Assembly (NCBI GenBank): GCA_964036665.1
Contig: OZ038533.1
Span: 4,574,001-4,638,000 of the forward strand
Length of the DNA: 64,000 bases
Direction: 5' to 3'
Source: Gordius sp. MW1
Taxonomy: Eukaryota > Nematomorpha > Gordioida > Gordea > Gordiidae
Shown here: positions 1-11,573 of the stretch, in pieces
Position numbering within the stretch: position 1 is the first letter of the stretch
Layout: each line of letters begins with the position of its first letter
Notes under the pieces: model-generated
Told to the model about the DNA's origin: nothing
The model's database searches: none
The model's input: the letters and a program-made list of their open reading frames with translations, nothing else
Position numbers and translations under genes: made by a program

Positions 1-77
1 CTAGATGCAAACACTAAATCTAACCTTAACCCTTGCCTATATTACATTTTGCCTATATTACATTTTGCCTATAAATG

Positions 78-992
78 GAAAATTTGTATAAATAATTAAT
101 TAATCATTAGGCATTCAATACCCCCCTATAGGCATTCTCGCCCCTTCCCACCTTTCTCGCCCATAAATTGCATAGCAAATATGATACATTTATACGAAGT
201 AAAGATGAGTCGTCCCCCCTTCCCTTCCCCTTCCCTTCTCCCCTTCCCCTTTCCACGAGGGCCGAAGGCCCGAGTTTTATTTTCATATCATGTCCAACAT
301 TTCATCATTTGTTTATTGAAAAACAAATTTAGGCTACTAAGACCTTTATAAAATATTCGATGAAGAATTAAGTTTATCAAATTACCATTATAAGTTAAAT
401 CAACGCGGAAATATGACAACAATAAGTGAGAGCTGGACTAGTTTGCATGGAGAAAAGATAATCAATTATATGTGAGGTATAACATCACACAGGAGAATAT
501 ATATGTGATAAAATAGCAAAATAATAAAACAGATTGCGAAAGAAAAATTTGTTGCTGTTGTTATAGATAATGCAGCCAACAATAAAAATTGGAGGCTTTT
601 GAAAGCTAATTACGCCACACTTCAATGATTGCCCTGGCTTGAACCTACTAATCATCAAGGACGTTTGTTCAAAAAGTGAAGTCATACATATTTTGATTAA
701 TAAAGCCAAGAATATTATCAAGTAAAACGCAATGCAATATTTACATTGATTATAAAAAACTCGGGCCTTCGGCCCTCATGGGAAGGGGGAGAAGGGAAGG
801 GGAAGGAGAGGGAAGGGGAGGTCAAGGGGAAGGGGAGGAGGGGAAGGGGGGACGACTCATCTATACTCCGTATAAACGTAGCATATTTGCTATGCAATTT
901 ATGGGCGAGAAAGGTGGGAAGGGGCGAGAATGCCCATAGAGGAAAATTAAATGCAAAATTATTAGTTAATTATTAATTTATACAAATATTTA
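78..992. mobile_element. Non-autonomous element with ~200-bp inverted arms
   Basis: The arms at about 78-275 and 758-992 are inverted copies. Each carries, in order, an AT-rich tip, a block containing CCCATAAATTGCATAGCAAA, a block containing GATGAGTCGTCCCC, purine or pyrimidine runs (GGGGAAGG type), and CGGGCCTTCGGCCC. The roughly 480-bp spacer is AT-rich and has no recognisable coding. The same CATAAATTGCATAGCAA and GACTCATCTAT blocks recur near 28250, 39300, 1700, 24920 and 41770, so this belongs to a family. I did not find a clear target duplication. The class is inferred only from the arm layout. Confidence 0.7.
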
Positions 993-1019
993 AAAAGTTA
1001 AATGGTATTAACAAGAACA

Positions 1020-1800
1020 ATATATTAATTTAAAAAATAAAAAAAATTTGCCCTCGCCGGGATTCGAACCCACATCAGTAGAGGCATAGGCTTTTGTAGA
1101 GGCACAGGGACCCATATCAGTAGAGGCGTAGGCCCTTGTAGGAAAGGGCATAGGGTAATTATCAATGTTTACCTAATATACCCAATTCAAAAACGAAAAA
1201 ATAAAATTTCGATTTATTTGGCCACTGGTCATTTTTTCATTGGTCAGTAGCCAGCGGACGGTCAAAAATTTATATTATCAATGGTATTAACAAGAACAAA
1301 ATATTAATTTAATTAAAAAAAAAATAAAAAATAAATTCGTTCTGTCCTGGGATTGAACACGAGCCTACAGGACACAAGCCGTGCGCTATACCCATAGACT
1401 ATACCCACTCACACCCTGCTGGTATTAATATGGTAGAAGTTTTTATGTTATTTATATAAATAATGAAATAATAAAGTTGGCTTTTATGTTTAGAAAACCA
1501 ATATACTTCATCGGTCAGTAGCCAGCGGACGGTCAAAAAGTCATATTATCAATGGTATTAAAAGAACAAAATATTAATTTAATTTAAAAAAAAATTAAGA
1601 AAAATTTGTCCTCTCCTGGGATTGAACTCTAGACCTCCAGGTCACAAAGCTGGCGCCATAACTTGGTGGACAGACAACGGACGGACAACAAAAAACGAGC
1701 CCATAAATTGCATAGCAATTAATAGATGCAATTGCGTCGGGAAAGTCAATTTCATAGAAATTTCCAGGTCCTACTTGATGGGGTGGGGTTGTTATATTGC
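1020..1800. repeat. tRNA-derived (SINE-like) repeats, degenerate
   Basis: At least three short units read on the - strand. Around 1050, 1345 and 1615 each has a GGGATTCGAACC- or GGGATTGAAC-like box (reverse of a tRNA B box). The unit at 1335-1425 also has a tRNA-like body ending in CCTGGGATTGAACACGAGCC. Between them are stretches shared with the satellites at 25-26.7 kb and 41 kb (CATTGGTCAG, CGGACGGTCAAAAA). Arms cannot be folded into a full cloverleaf by eye, so these are tRNA-derived repeats, not tRNA genes. The block ends with another CATAAATTGCATAGCAATTAAT motif near 1700. Confidence 0.6.
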
Positions 1801-2539
1801 TTGAGAGTTTGATTTAGAAATAAAGCTAATGAAGTGGTAATCAGTGAAAGTTTTAAAGATAAAGAAAAAAGGATAATTTTTTGGGTAACGAAAACTTTGG
1901 AAACTTTACTCCAACTATTTTGCCCCTCCTAGGTCTTATATATTCTAAAATACTGCAGGTAGAAGGGGACAGAGCATTTTTGTCCCATGTAGTCGAAGCA
2001 TTTTATATAGAATACTCATCGAAAGAAGGGTCATCTACATGAGCAATCACATAAATCATCAATTGTAAAAGGCACTTTTTGTTGTCAAGATCTTCAGTTG
2101 GCCGCAAAACTCAGGAACAAATAGCTAATGACAAAATACGAAAATTGTGGCCATAAGATACAATTTACACCTTATTAACCAAGTAAACCCACATGATTAT
2201 TATGCACTGTCATCCTCAGATTCTACAGATGGAGATCTATAAAAAATTTAATCAAATGCCGAATAAGGTTAGTTTTTTATAAACATAAATAACCTAAACT
2301 TTTTAGATGCATTTATTTAATTATTTAACCGTTTTTCTTAATATATCTGTTAAAATCGATGTTAAATGTGTTGTTTTTAATGTTTCTATTATTTTTTCAA
2401 GGTGTTGTTTCACCCTACACGGGGCTATTAAAAATTTCCTTCAATTTCCCATAAATTCCCTTATTTTTCCAATTTCCCGTTGAAAATTCCCCCAATGCTT
2501 GCGTCGGAGAAAATATGACATCTTTAATATTGCTATAGG
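1801..2539. other. Intergenic, no feature seen
   Basis: AT-rich sequence with no convincing frame, RNA or repeat boundary. Confidence 0.5.
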
Positions 2540-3480
2540 TGAACAAACTACCTTCGTGAGCAAATTAATATGTGTTAAAAATATGTACAAGTAAATGGCA
2601 CAATTCTTTTACTCTTCCATTCCCGCCTCCATATCTATCCAAGCATACATGAAGGGGAGGGAGTGGAAGAGAAAAGAGGAGTGTAGGTGAAGAGAGAGAC
2701 AGATGTGTTAGTAAACATCGAGTGCGCAGTATGTACTCTAATCTAATCTACATGTACTCCGTTTTCCCACCATAGTTGGACGAATTTTAATAAGGGGAAG
2801 GGATTCACCTAAACGCGAATAAATTTAAATATAAAAATGAAAAAAACTAAAATAATGAACTTATAGAAGACACTTTAATCTAGAGTAATAAATTAATATT
2901 TTTAGTATAAGTTTAAAATGTCGTGGCAATATAGCCTTAAAAAGGTTAAAATGAGCATTTTTTGCACCTTCAACCCCGTTTATCTAAAAAAACTGGAAGT
3001 TTTGGAAGAAAATTAAAAACATTATTGTTCAGCGCAAAATTCTCTATAATAATTTTAGATGCGATTTCATTATGGTTTTTTTTGTAGACCTGTTTAAAGT
3101 CTTCCGTTTGATCCTCTACTTTTCGAGCCATAATAAGTTCTCCTTTACCCTTCTCTTGGATTAAGTTTTCCCTAGGTGTCTCTCTAGGTGGCTCAGTTTC
3201 ACGAACTTGGGGAGCGACTCGAACTTGAGTCACTTTTTCTCTCTTAATCTTATGTTGTACTAGCCTGATTGGAAATAAATTATAGGTGTGCCTATTTAAA
3301 TTTAATCTTCCTAATCTCAAATTGACCAGCACGAGTGAAAAGAATTTTACACTTGAATATTAATTAAAATTTATATAGTCAAACCGCTCCTCGATCTTTA
3401 TGGTAAGAGCGCTAACCCTTTCACGCGATGGTGTTTCTTAAGTAGGTTATCGTCTATTATGACATCAGGGTATGATTCAC
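2540..3480 (-). repeat. Dispersed repeat carrying a short decayed ORF
   Basis: This stretch is a diverged copy of about 19060-19990. The shared core includes AAAATGAGCATTTTTTGCACC, the region around 3010-3330 and the tail near 3370-3470 (CCCTTTCACGCGATGGTGTTTC). The - strand at 3332-2970 has a 120-residue frame rich in charged residues (for example HKIKREKVTQVRV and MARKVEDQTEDFKQVYKK). The copy at 19.3-19.7 kb preserves most of the sequence but not the full frame. This suggests a retroelement Gag-like or unknown transposon protein rather than a host gene. No known domain recognised. Confidence 0.55.
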
Positions 3481-3641
3481 CTGAATTTATCCTTAAAACT
3501 GATATAGTATTTTTTTTAATCATTTAATATTTTTATCATGATAATAACATATTTTGTGAACACGAAAATAACAATTGTAAATAGAAGGCGTTCATAGTAA
3601 AATCTCAAACGACTTTTTTTGCCCCTCGGCAAAAAGCGAAC

Positions 3642-3797
3642 TGTAATGTATTATTGTAATTGTTCGTGGTAATTGTTTTGTTATGTTCTAGAAATGTGTA
3701 TTCCATTCGAAGCTTAACTAAAAAATTATTATCTTTAAATGACGAGTATTATATAGATCTTACCCTTGGGAATAATCCACTTCTGAAGATACTATAC
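3642..3797 (+). repeat. 5' LTR of Gypsy element A
   Basis: It begins TGTAATGTATTATTG and ends ...GATACTATAC. It matches 7665-7820 over its full 156-bp length. Confidence 0.85.
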
Positions 3798-3879
3798 TGG
3801 CGACGAGAAAAAAAAGAACCCTGGACCTTGACACTCTCCTACCCCGTTTAATTAACTTAGTTTTCCTATCGTTTTCTTA

Positions 3880-4748
3880 TGGAACACGTTAAATCTGAAT
3901 TGAATTTTTTTTTGGATCACACTAAGGATTTGAAGGATCTATTCTTTATGATCCAAGTAATTCAATAGATCATTATTTGTTCAATGTGGAACTCGTATTT
4001 AAGTTAAGAAGCATATCGGGAGATAATTCTTTTGATTACATATATAGATTTTAAGAACCTTACTAAAATAAGAGACTACATATACATTAAATTATTAGAA
4101 AATATAAACTACGAGGATATATTAGTAGCACTTAGGGAAATTTTTGCTGATAAATTTTCGATATATCACCATAGATAAATATTTTATAAAGAAACAAGAG
4201 GAAATGAAAGTTTTATTGACTTTAGTATTCGTTTAAAATTCCTTTTAAAGAATTGTCAATTCCAGAGTAATGTTAACGAGGTCTTATAGGACATTGTTGT
4301 CCTGGGGTGTAATTTACCAAACCCTAACATTGAGTTAAGAGCAAAATATCCAATGGGTAACATAAGCTTCGAAAAAATAGTTAATTTATTTATGGCGTCA
4401 GATTCAGTGGAGCACGAAACATCGGGTGTGACGGAAGTTAACAAGATTAAAGAGAAATCTTTTAATATCTCTTATAAAAATATAAATTTTCCTAAACTTA
4501 GCACATTTAGGAAAAAGCCACCCATTAAATGTTATCTGTGTGTAAAACCGAACCGTATTGCAAAAAATTGTAGAACGGTAACTAAAACGATATCAGCCAT
4601 CAGCCCCGACTACGAGCATTACACCAAAGCCCACATCAACGTACGCATCAACGATGTGCCCTACGAAATGATCTTCGATACCGGGGCTGCATGTAGCGTA
4701 ATAGATGAAATAATGTTGACGCGAATAGGTAAACCTAATTTTTTTTAA
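3880..4748 (+). pseudogene. Gag and protease of Gypsy element A (broken)
   Basis: An ATG at 3880 opens a Gag-like frame interrupted by several stops and a frame change before 4353. The 4353-4748 part is open. It has a zinc-knuckle remnant (CYLC, then NRIAKNC at about residue 60) in which the histidine expected before IAKNC is arginine, so metal binding is probably lost. It then runs into a retropepsin, with the active-site triplet in IFDTGAACSVID. The protease frame ends early at a stop near 4746. A further protease-like stretch continues in another frame to about 4940. Confidence 0.8.
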
Positions 4749-4839
4749 AATATATATTGTTTATTTGAACGTAATAACATTATAAAAACGAAGTGTTAAA
4801 ATTCGAAAAATATAAGAGCGGGTATAAAACAAAATAAAA

Positions 4840-6000
4840 AAAAATATAAAGATTTACGGCTATGGTAAAACGGTTATTACAACACTTGGTAAAAGTAATG
4901 TGAAGGTGGAAGTTGATGGTATACAAAATACTTAGATGTTTACGTCATCAAAGGTAAAGGTTCAGTGATTTTTGGCATGCTATTTATTTCAGAATTTAAT
5001 TTAACGTTACCAAAATCGGTTTGCTTAAATTCTATCATTTCGACCCCTTCAAATGTACATGATGTTATTAAAAAATTTCCTCACAATTTTTCCGACAAAT
5101 TAGGAAAAGTCAAGGATAAGGTGACATCGAAGTCAATGATAATGCGATTCCCAAAATGTTTGCAGCAAGAAGGGCACCGTTTCCACTATAACAAGCAGTT
5201 GAGGATGAACTTCAACGGTTACTGAACGAAGACGTCATTGAAAAAATTAATCCATCTTTAACGCCAATTAAATGAGCTACCCCCTGTTAATGTAAAGAAG
5301 AAAACAGGGCAATTCAGAATTTGTGGCGATTTACGATTAACCATAAATCAATATTTGGCTAAAGATCAGGATATATTACCTACAATCAGCGATGTTGCTG
5401 AAAGAATAGCCGGACGTAAAATTTTCTCAATTATATTTAGATTTAAAAGACGCGTTCCTTCAAATTGAACTTGATGAAAAAAGTAGGACGTATTTAAACA
5501 TAGCAACGCACGTAGGATATTTACGTTATAAGCCGTTTGGGCTTACAACTGCACCAATCATCTTTCATAGGTTTAATAGACAATTGGTTGGCAGCATACC
5601 CGGGGTGAGCGTCTTTATGGACGATGTAATAGTAAGATGTAAAACGAAAAGGATCACTTAGAAAATTTGTTAAAAGTATTAAATATTTTTCAAAATGTGG
5701 GTTTAACAACATCTACGAAAAAAATGCAACTTTTTAAAAAGTCTGTAAAGGACTTAGGACACGTAATAAATAGTGAAGGTACAACACCAAGTGAGGATAA
5801 GGCTTTAGAAATTAAAAGTTTCAAAACACCAGAAAACAAAAGGGAACTTCGTTCTTTCTTTGGTTTAGTTAACTATCTGGAAACTTTTATTCCTAACTTT
5901 AAAATAAATTGTGCGCCATTATATAAACTCACTTCTAAGAACACAAAATGGTTATGGGGCGAAATGGAAAATTTAACATTTGAAAAGGTTTAAAAAATTT
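4840..6000 (+). pseudogene. Reverse transcriptase of Gypsy element A (broken)
   Basis: Pieces of a Ty3/Gypsy reverse transcriptase lie in several frames: FRICGDLRLTIN near 5320, PFGLTTAP near 5535, and the catalytic box FMDDV at about 5617 (usual form YxDD). The thumb and connection part (5667-5993) is open and includes GHVINSEG and LRSFFGLVNYLETFIPNF. Frameshifts near 5270, 5440 and 5650, and stops, rule out activity. Confidence 0.85.
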
Positions 6001-6434
6001 CAAACAAAACAACAATAGCGCCTTATCAAAAAGATTTGTCTATTATAATTTCGATAGACGCGTCAGATATAGGTTTAGGAGCAGTTATAGCGCATAAGTT
6101 TTCCTCTGGCCAAGAAAAACCTATTGCCTACGCCTCTCGTTCCCTAAATCCCACTGAGAAGAATTATTCAGTCATAGATAGAGAAGCATCAGCCCTAATG
6201 TATGCGATTAACAAATTCCATCAGTATATTTACGGTCGTAAATTCACTATACAAAGAGACCATCACCCTCTCATATATATTTTTGGAAAAACCAATAATA
6301 GATTATTAAGATGGGCGATAAAATTATTACAATATGATTATGAAATAAAATATATCCCGGGGCAGTCCAATCAGTGTTCGGGTGCGCTCTCACGTTTATG
6401 CCTAAAAGGTTCTCCTCATAACCTAAATAGTTAA
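6001..6434 (+). pseudogene. RNase H domain of Gypsy element A
   Basis: The frame 6036-6434 carries the RNase H signature, with the first acidic residue in SIDASDIGLGAV, then PIAYASRSL, the glutamate in DREASALMYAI, and the terminal IPGQSNQCSGALSRL. Here the catalytic-box aspartate normally in ADALSR has become G (SGALSR). It directly follows the RT and precedes the integrase, as in other Gypsy elements. Confidence 0.85.
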
Positions 6435-6639
6435 AATGATGATATACGGCAAATTAAAATACAGTTAATAGATGATTTAACCTTAATAAAAAACCTTATT
6501 GAAGAGACAGTAAAAGACACTGTATTAAAAGAAATAATTGAGATATTTAATAATAGATGGCAAGGCTCTAAAATGAAAACGTACGAAAGTACATTCAATT
6601 AAAAAATTACATTTCTTACGAAACAACCTTTTATATTTT

Positions 6640-7640
6640 AAAGATCGACTAATAGTACCGGAGAAATTAAGGTCAAATATTCTTAAAATTTTACACGATG
6701 GCCATCCGGGAATTGTAGCCATGAAGTCGGGAGGTATTATGTCTATTGGAACAACATTGACGCGGATATTGAAAAATACGATAATGCTCTTAAATTTTGC
6801 CAAGTTGAAAAACCTAATATTAAAGAAGTGCCTTTATACGCTTGGAACGTTCCAATCAAGCCATGGGAACGGGTCCACATAGACTTGGCGGGTCCTATTG
6901 ATAAGAAATATTGGTTGGTATGTATCGACGCTTTTTCAAAATGGCCCGAGGTAATGGTGCTTAGAGAGATTAATTCGACAAATATTATCCAAAATTTAAG
7001 AACAATATTTGCGCGTTTTGGGTTACCCAGATATATAGTTAGTGACAATGGGCCCTAGTTTAAATCCATAGAATTTAAAATATTTTGTAAAAACAATGGT
7101 ATTGTACAAACGGGGGCTCTTTACCACCCCAAAACAAATGGTCTCGCGGAGAGGTACATTACAACGATAAAAAGTAAATTTTTTGCTAACAAAAATCGGG
7201 GGTAAACGACTCACTAAATTTGCTACAAGTTCTTATGAGCATGCAAACGAGCCAGAACGTTACTAAAGACATTAGCCCGGCTGAAGCAATGTTTAATCGC
7301 AGGATTCGTACGACGCTAGACCAGCTAAAGAAAACGACTCGCGAGAAGTAAAGAATCCCTTTGGAAGCAAAAGTATTACATAAACAGGTGGACACAGGAA
7401 AGATGTTTCGAACCCGAGCAACCAGTATGGGTACACAACGACACAAGTCCTGGCTGGAGGGAAGGATTTATAGACGCACAAACAAGCGCGACAACATATG
7501 ATGTCAACATAGACGGAAGTACAAGAAGAAAACACTGGGATCAACTAAGGGAAAGAAAAACACTAGACCAAGGTGCGGTCTTTGAAAGAAACATTCTAAA
7601 TGACAAAAGGGTATCGAAACCACCTGATCGCTATGATGGG
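6640..7640 (+). pseudogene. Integrase of Gypsy element A (broken)
   Basis: The zinc-binding end is represented by KILHDGHPGIVAMKS near 6690. The catalytic core follows, with the first aspartate in HIDLAGPIDKKYWLV and the second in YIVSDNGP (stop just after, at 7056). The glutamate region (NGLAERYI) lies near 7138 in another frame. A C-terminal chromatin-side segment (EPVWVHNDTS) appears near 7420. At least three frame changes separate these pieces. Confidence 0.85.
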
Positions 7641-7664
7641 AGGCATCTTTAAAAAGGGGAATAA

Positions 7665-7820
7665 TGTAATGTATTATTGTAAATATTCGTGGTAATTGTT
7701 TTGTTATGTTCTAGAAATGTGTATTCTATTCGAAGCTTAACTAAATAATTATTATCTTTATATAACGAATATTATATAGATGTTACCCTTGGGAATAATC
7801 CACTTCTGAAGATACCATAC
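7665..7820 (+). repeat. 3' LTR of Gypsy element A
   Basis: It has the same 156-bp extent as the 5' LTR, starts TGTAATGTATTATTG and ends GATACCATAC. A purine-rich AAAAAGGGGAATAA just before it fits a polypurine tract. Confidence 0.85.
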
Positions 7821-8200
7821 AAACAAATATCAGATACAAATCATTTTGTACTTTTCGCGCGATGCTTAAAAAATTGAATTTGGTATGTATGCATTTTTTA
7901 TATAATTTTATATGTTTAAGAATAATTACGATCTTATCAATGAATACCATTGATATAAGATAAATTTCACGGTGAATATAAAGATATTAATAAAAAAAAT
8001 GAAGAGTTTGATAAACTAGTCCAAATATTCACTTCGCTTTTATTCGCTTCGCGCTTAATTTAAATTAGATCATAATCACCTACTAAATTTGGTTTAATAA
8101 ATATCTCAGCAAATACATTTTCGTATCATTTGTGCCCATGAAACCCGATTGTAGCGAATTTCTGCAACATATTTTCAAAATACTATCTTATATAATTATG
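7821..8200. other. Intergenic, no feature seen
   Basis: AT-rich DNA without a supported feature. Confidence 0.4.
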
Positions 8201-8227
8201 TATCATAAGCAAAAGATCACTGTGTTG

Positions 8228-8640
8228 ATAAGTGGCGTAGCTAGCCTTTTTGCCTTGGGTGGGGGGGGGGCTGAGCTTTGATTTCACAAGTGGGAAGGGG
8301 TCAAACGCAATTAAAAATCTTTTCCCTCATAAACGTTGGTCAAATTCATGGGCGTAGCCAGGGGGGAAGGGCAGGACGCCCCCCCCCCACGTGCGAACAT
8401 TTTTTTTGTTCAACGGGGATATTGGCAAGAAACTTTGATATTACACAAATTAGTACAAATAGTAAAAAACTTTACAACAAGATTTTTATAAAAATCTTGT
8501 ATTGCCACAACCCCAAAAAGTTTTTGGCCAAATATATAACAAATCCTAATTTTACATATGCGATATTGGCAGTAATTTCAGGCAATTATATCAGGAAAAC
8601 ATGACAACATTTAAAAGCTTTTTTTAAGGTAGATTTTGAA
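8228..8640 (-). mobile_element. hAT-like fragment, inverted copy of the end of the 24.2-kb relic
   Basis: It starts with AGTGGCGTAGCTAGCCTTTTTGCC. It matches, in inverse orientation, the sequence 23650-24215, including the TTGATTTCA...CAAGTGG block, the CATAAACG block and the long stretch around 8410-8630. A second end motif, CATGGGCGTAGCCAGG, lies at 8346. No coding remains. Confidence 0.65.
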
Positions 8641-8717
8641 AAGGCAAAAAACTAAAATATAAAAAATATAATTGTGAAATCAAAATTCACAAATGCGATA
8701 ATGAGTATTAAGTTATT

Positions 8718-11019
8718 GTCTTCTTCTTCTTTATCAGTTATTTGGTCCAACATAGGTGGGCTTTGTTTTGATAAGTTTTTTCCATCTTGACCGGGTGAGT
8801 GCCATGTCTTGACTAATCTCTTTAGTTTCCATAACTTTATCGACTTGCCCTTTCCACGTGACACGGGGTCGTCCTCTTCCTCTCTTTCCCCGTACCTCCA
8901 TGTCCAGCACTTTTCGATTTACGTTATCCGTGTCCCTTCTTAGTACATGCCCATACTACTTTAGCCGATTTTCGTTAATCATGTCCGCCATAGGTTGAAT
9001 ACCCATTTTCGTCATAAGAAAGTCATTCGTCATATGGTGGAGCTTAGTATACCCCAAGCTCCACCGTATCATTCTCGTGGCTTAGCTTTCCTTCCGTGGT
9101 GTTTAATGCCCATGTTTCACTTCCATAGAGTAACACCGGTCTTACGATGGATTTGTAAGCTTTGCTCTTCAGCCATATTGCATTTTCTTGTTGCACATTA
9201 CATCGGATATACTTCGCCATTTTAGCCATCCTTTTTGGATCCGGGCATTGACTTCCGTTGCGCAACCTCCCTCTTGATGTAGCATCAAGCCGAGGTATGT
9301 AAACCTGTCTACTTTTGGGTACTTTAGATGGTCATCCAGGGATGGGGTGCCTGTACCGTTCATTCATGTATACCGTTTTTCGATCGTTAACCTTTAAACC
9401 ATATCCAGCTAAGCGCTTTGACCACTTTTCGGCTACTTCGAATACTTTCTCCCTTTTTTCCTCGCATAGTACTATATCATCGGCATATAGCATAACCATG
9501 GCGATGGCTTTTGTATGTCCCTCGTTATCGTGTCTATAATTATATTAAATAAGGACTTAAAGCAGAGCCTTGATGTAATCCAATTTAACCCGAAAAGGTT
9601 TAGAGTCTCCAACTGTCGTCCTAACGCAAGAGTTTGAGGCTTCATAAATATTATTCATAAGCCGTATATATGCCTCAGGGATATTTTGTTTCCTCACGCA
9701 CCACCATATTAAATCGCGGGGGACCGTGTTATAAGCTTTCTCCAAGTCGATAAAAACCATATGTAGGTCTTTTCTCTTTTCACCATACTTTTCCATCATT
9801 TGTCTTAGGGCGAAGATTGGGTCGATTGTGGATTTGCCGGCCACGAACGAATTAATTAGCCGATATTTCCACCTCGTTCTTGAGCTTTGTTACTAAGATT
9901 CTTTCCATAAGCTTCAAGGAGTGGCAAGTTAGCTTGATACCCCTGTAATTGCCGCAGTCCTGAAGGTCTCATTTTCCTTTAAATAAGGGTATAATCGTGC
10001 TTGCTCTCCATTTATAAGGGATTCGCTCTTCTACCAATATCTTGTTAAGGAGGTTCGTCATGGTGGTGACTCCTTCTTCACGACATCCGAGCAATGCTTC
10101 CATAGGTATTCCATCTGGACCATTTGCTTTTCTTTTTTGCATCTTGTTCATTTGTGTCCTTATTTCATCCTCCTGAAAGAGTTCGACCATACTTATATTT
10201 GGCTCAATTTCGGGAAGGGAATCCTTGTCATTTGCATTATTCATAAGTTTCTTAAAATATCCTTTCCACCTTTCCATCACTTCTTTCGGCTTGAATAAGG
10301 TTTGACCCTTCTCGCTTTTGACTATTTTAAGAACTCCGACATCGCGACTTTTCTTCTCCCTTATCTTGGCCAATTTGTACATAAGTCTTTCGCCCCCTTT
10401 ATGATCCAGTTTGTTTGCCATCTCGGTGTACGCGGCATTCTTCGCTTTTGCAACGGCCTTTTTTGCGGCTCTCTATGCGTCCCTGTACTCTTGATAATCC
10501 TCCGACTTTTTTGATTTATGCCACCTAAATAGATTTTTCTTTCTTTCGATGAAATCTTTAACCGATTGATCCCACCACCATAGTTCCCTATTCATAGCTT
10601 TGCTTCCTTTGGTCTGTCCTAGAACATGAATCGCTGTTTCCTTAATATCCTTAGCTAGCGTCTCTCAATCTTCGTCTACGTCCCTTTGCACCCATGAGTG
10701 AGGAGGCTTTTTGATGATATTCTTTGTTCGTCGACTTATCCTTTAGCCTTTCGTATCGAAGAGGTTCATAGACCTTTCTTCTTTCGGGAAATACTCTTCT
10801 GTCAAGATCCATAACAATGGGACGATGTTGCCTGGCAATTTCTCCCTATTACTTTGCAATCCTTGATACTCCATATTTCTCTGTATAAGCAAATAGTCAA
10901 TTTGACTAAAATGCTTCCCACTTCTATAAGTCACAATATGATCTTCGCGCTTTTGAAAATAGGTGTTAACGATCGCCGTGTCATATGCTTGAGATACTTG
11001 GAGAAGTTTTTCCCCTTAT
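8718..11019 (-). mobile_element. RTE-clade LINE, 5'-truncated copy
   Basis: Read on the - strand this runs from the end of the AP endonuclease (SQIDYLLI near 10890), through the reverse transcriptase, to the 3' tail. The tail ends in an AAGAAGAAG run and GACCAAATAACTGATAA, which also end the fragments at 35440 and 18280. The upstream limit at 11019 is where similarity to the copy at 17330 stops. See the finding that the same element may continue after a 6.2-kb insertion. Confidence 0.88.
9044..10990 (-). pseudogene. RTE reverse transcriptase (broken)
   Basis: The protein is spread over several - strand frames. At 10421-9969 are the linker and fingers, with KRKANGPDGIPMEAL and PYKWRASTIIPLFKGKG. 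At 9844-9557 comes AGKSTIDPIFALRQ, then the motif-A region HMVFIDLEKAYNTVPRDL with its aspartate. At 9363-9044 is the C-terminal part with FTYLGLMLHQEGG and LLYGSETW. The order is typical of RTE elements: endonuclease, RT, short C-terminal domain. Stops and frameshifts near 9550, 9950 and 10440 make it inactive. Confidence 0.85.
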
Positions 11020-11020
11020 T

Positions 11021-11230
11021 CCTGATCCCCCTAGATAGAAGGATTTTAATCTTTTTAAACAGATACCAAAATCTGAGAAATATACAGTTTAATTATTCAT
11101 ATGATCTCCCTGGATAAAAGGTCCAATCTTTTTTTAAACATATATTAAAATTTGAGAAATATACAATTTTTATTACTCATATGATCTTTTATTCATGCAA
11201 TATACAATTTTACTCTGCTCATTTATGAAC
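11021..11230. repeat. Two-unit direct repeat (~85-90 bp)
   Basis: Two similar units at about 11025-11110 and 11106-11195 share TAAAAGG..AATC, AAATTTGAGAAATATACA-like blocks and CATATGATCT. A partial third unit follows. Function unknown. The next 330 bases up to 11560 are AT-rich without a call. Confidence 0.5.
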
Positions 11231-11573
11231 TCCCTGATCCCACCTTATTTAAATTTATATTGCATAACAACCTTCTAATTTTGCTGTATACCACTTATAT
11301 CTGAGAATAATCAGACTTATGCTATTGCATCACTTTTTACTAAAGGCATAATATTAATTAAACACGTACCCTGAAAATATCAAACTTGCACATTAAATTT
11401 ACCTTCATGGTAGCACTTAAATCTCTATGTTCTACATGTAAGAGAAACATTTGTTAAAAAATTGTTTTGTCCACCATGGCCCATTATTGGCTAAATGCCC
11501 TTCATCTGGTAAGCTGCCCCCCCCCCCAAATATATTATGTCTAAAGCATTAGAAATTTAATCTAATAATAATA

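Larger units (their letters stand above)
3642..7820 (+). mobile_element. Gypsy/Ty3-type LTR retrotransposon, decayed
   Basis: Order is 5' LTR, Gag with zinc knuckle, aspartic protease, reverse transcriptase, RNase H, integrase, 3' LTR, which is the Ty3/Gypsy order. The two 156-bp LTRs differ at roughly ten positions by eye (about 6%), so the copy is old. Every domain is broken by stops or frameshifts, and no envelope gene is seen. The primer-binding region directly after the 5' LTR reads TGGCGACGAGAAA, closely like the TGGCGACGAAGATAAA after the LTR of the second element at 13713. No clean target duplication was found at the outer ends. Confidence 0.9.

Noticed and set aside
746-976. Glycine- and lysine-rich frame
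   Set aside because: It reads through the purine-rich inverted arm of a non-autonomous element.
1335-1425. Possible tRNA gene on the - strand
   Set aside because: It has B-box and body similarity but arms do not pair well by eye and it sits in a repeat family; called tRNA-derived.
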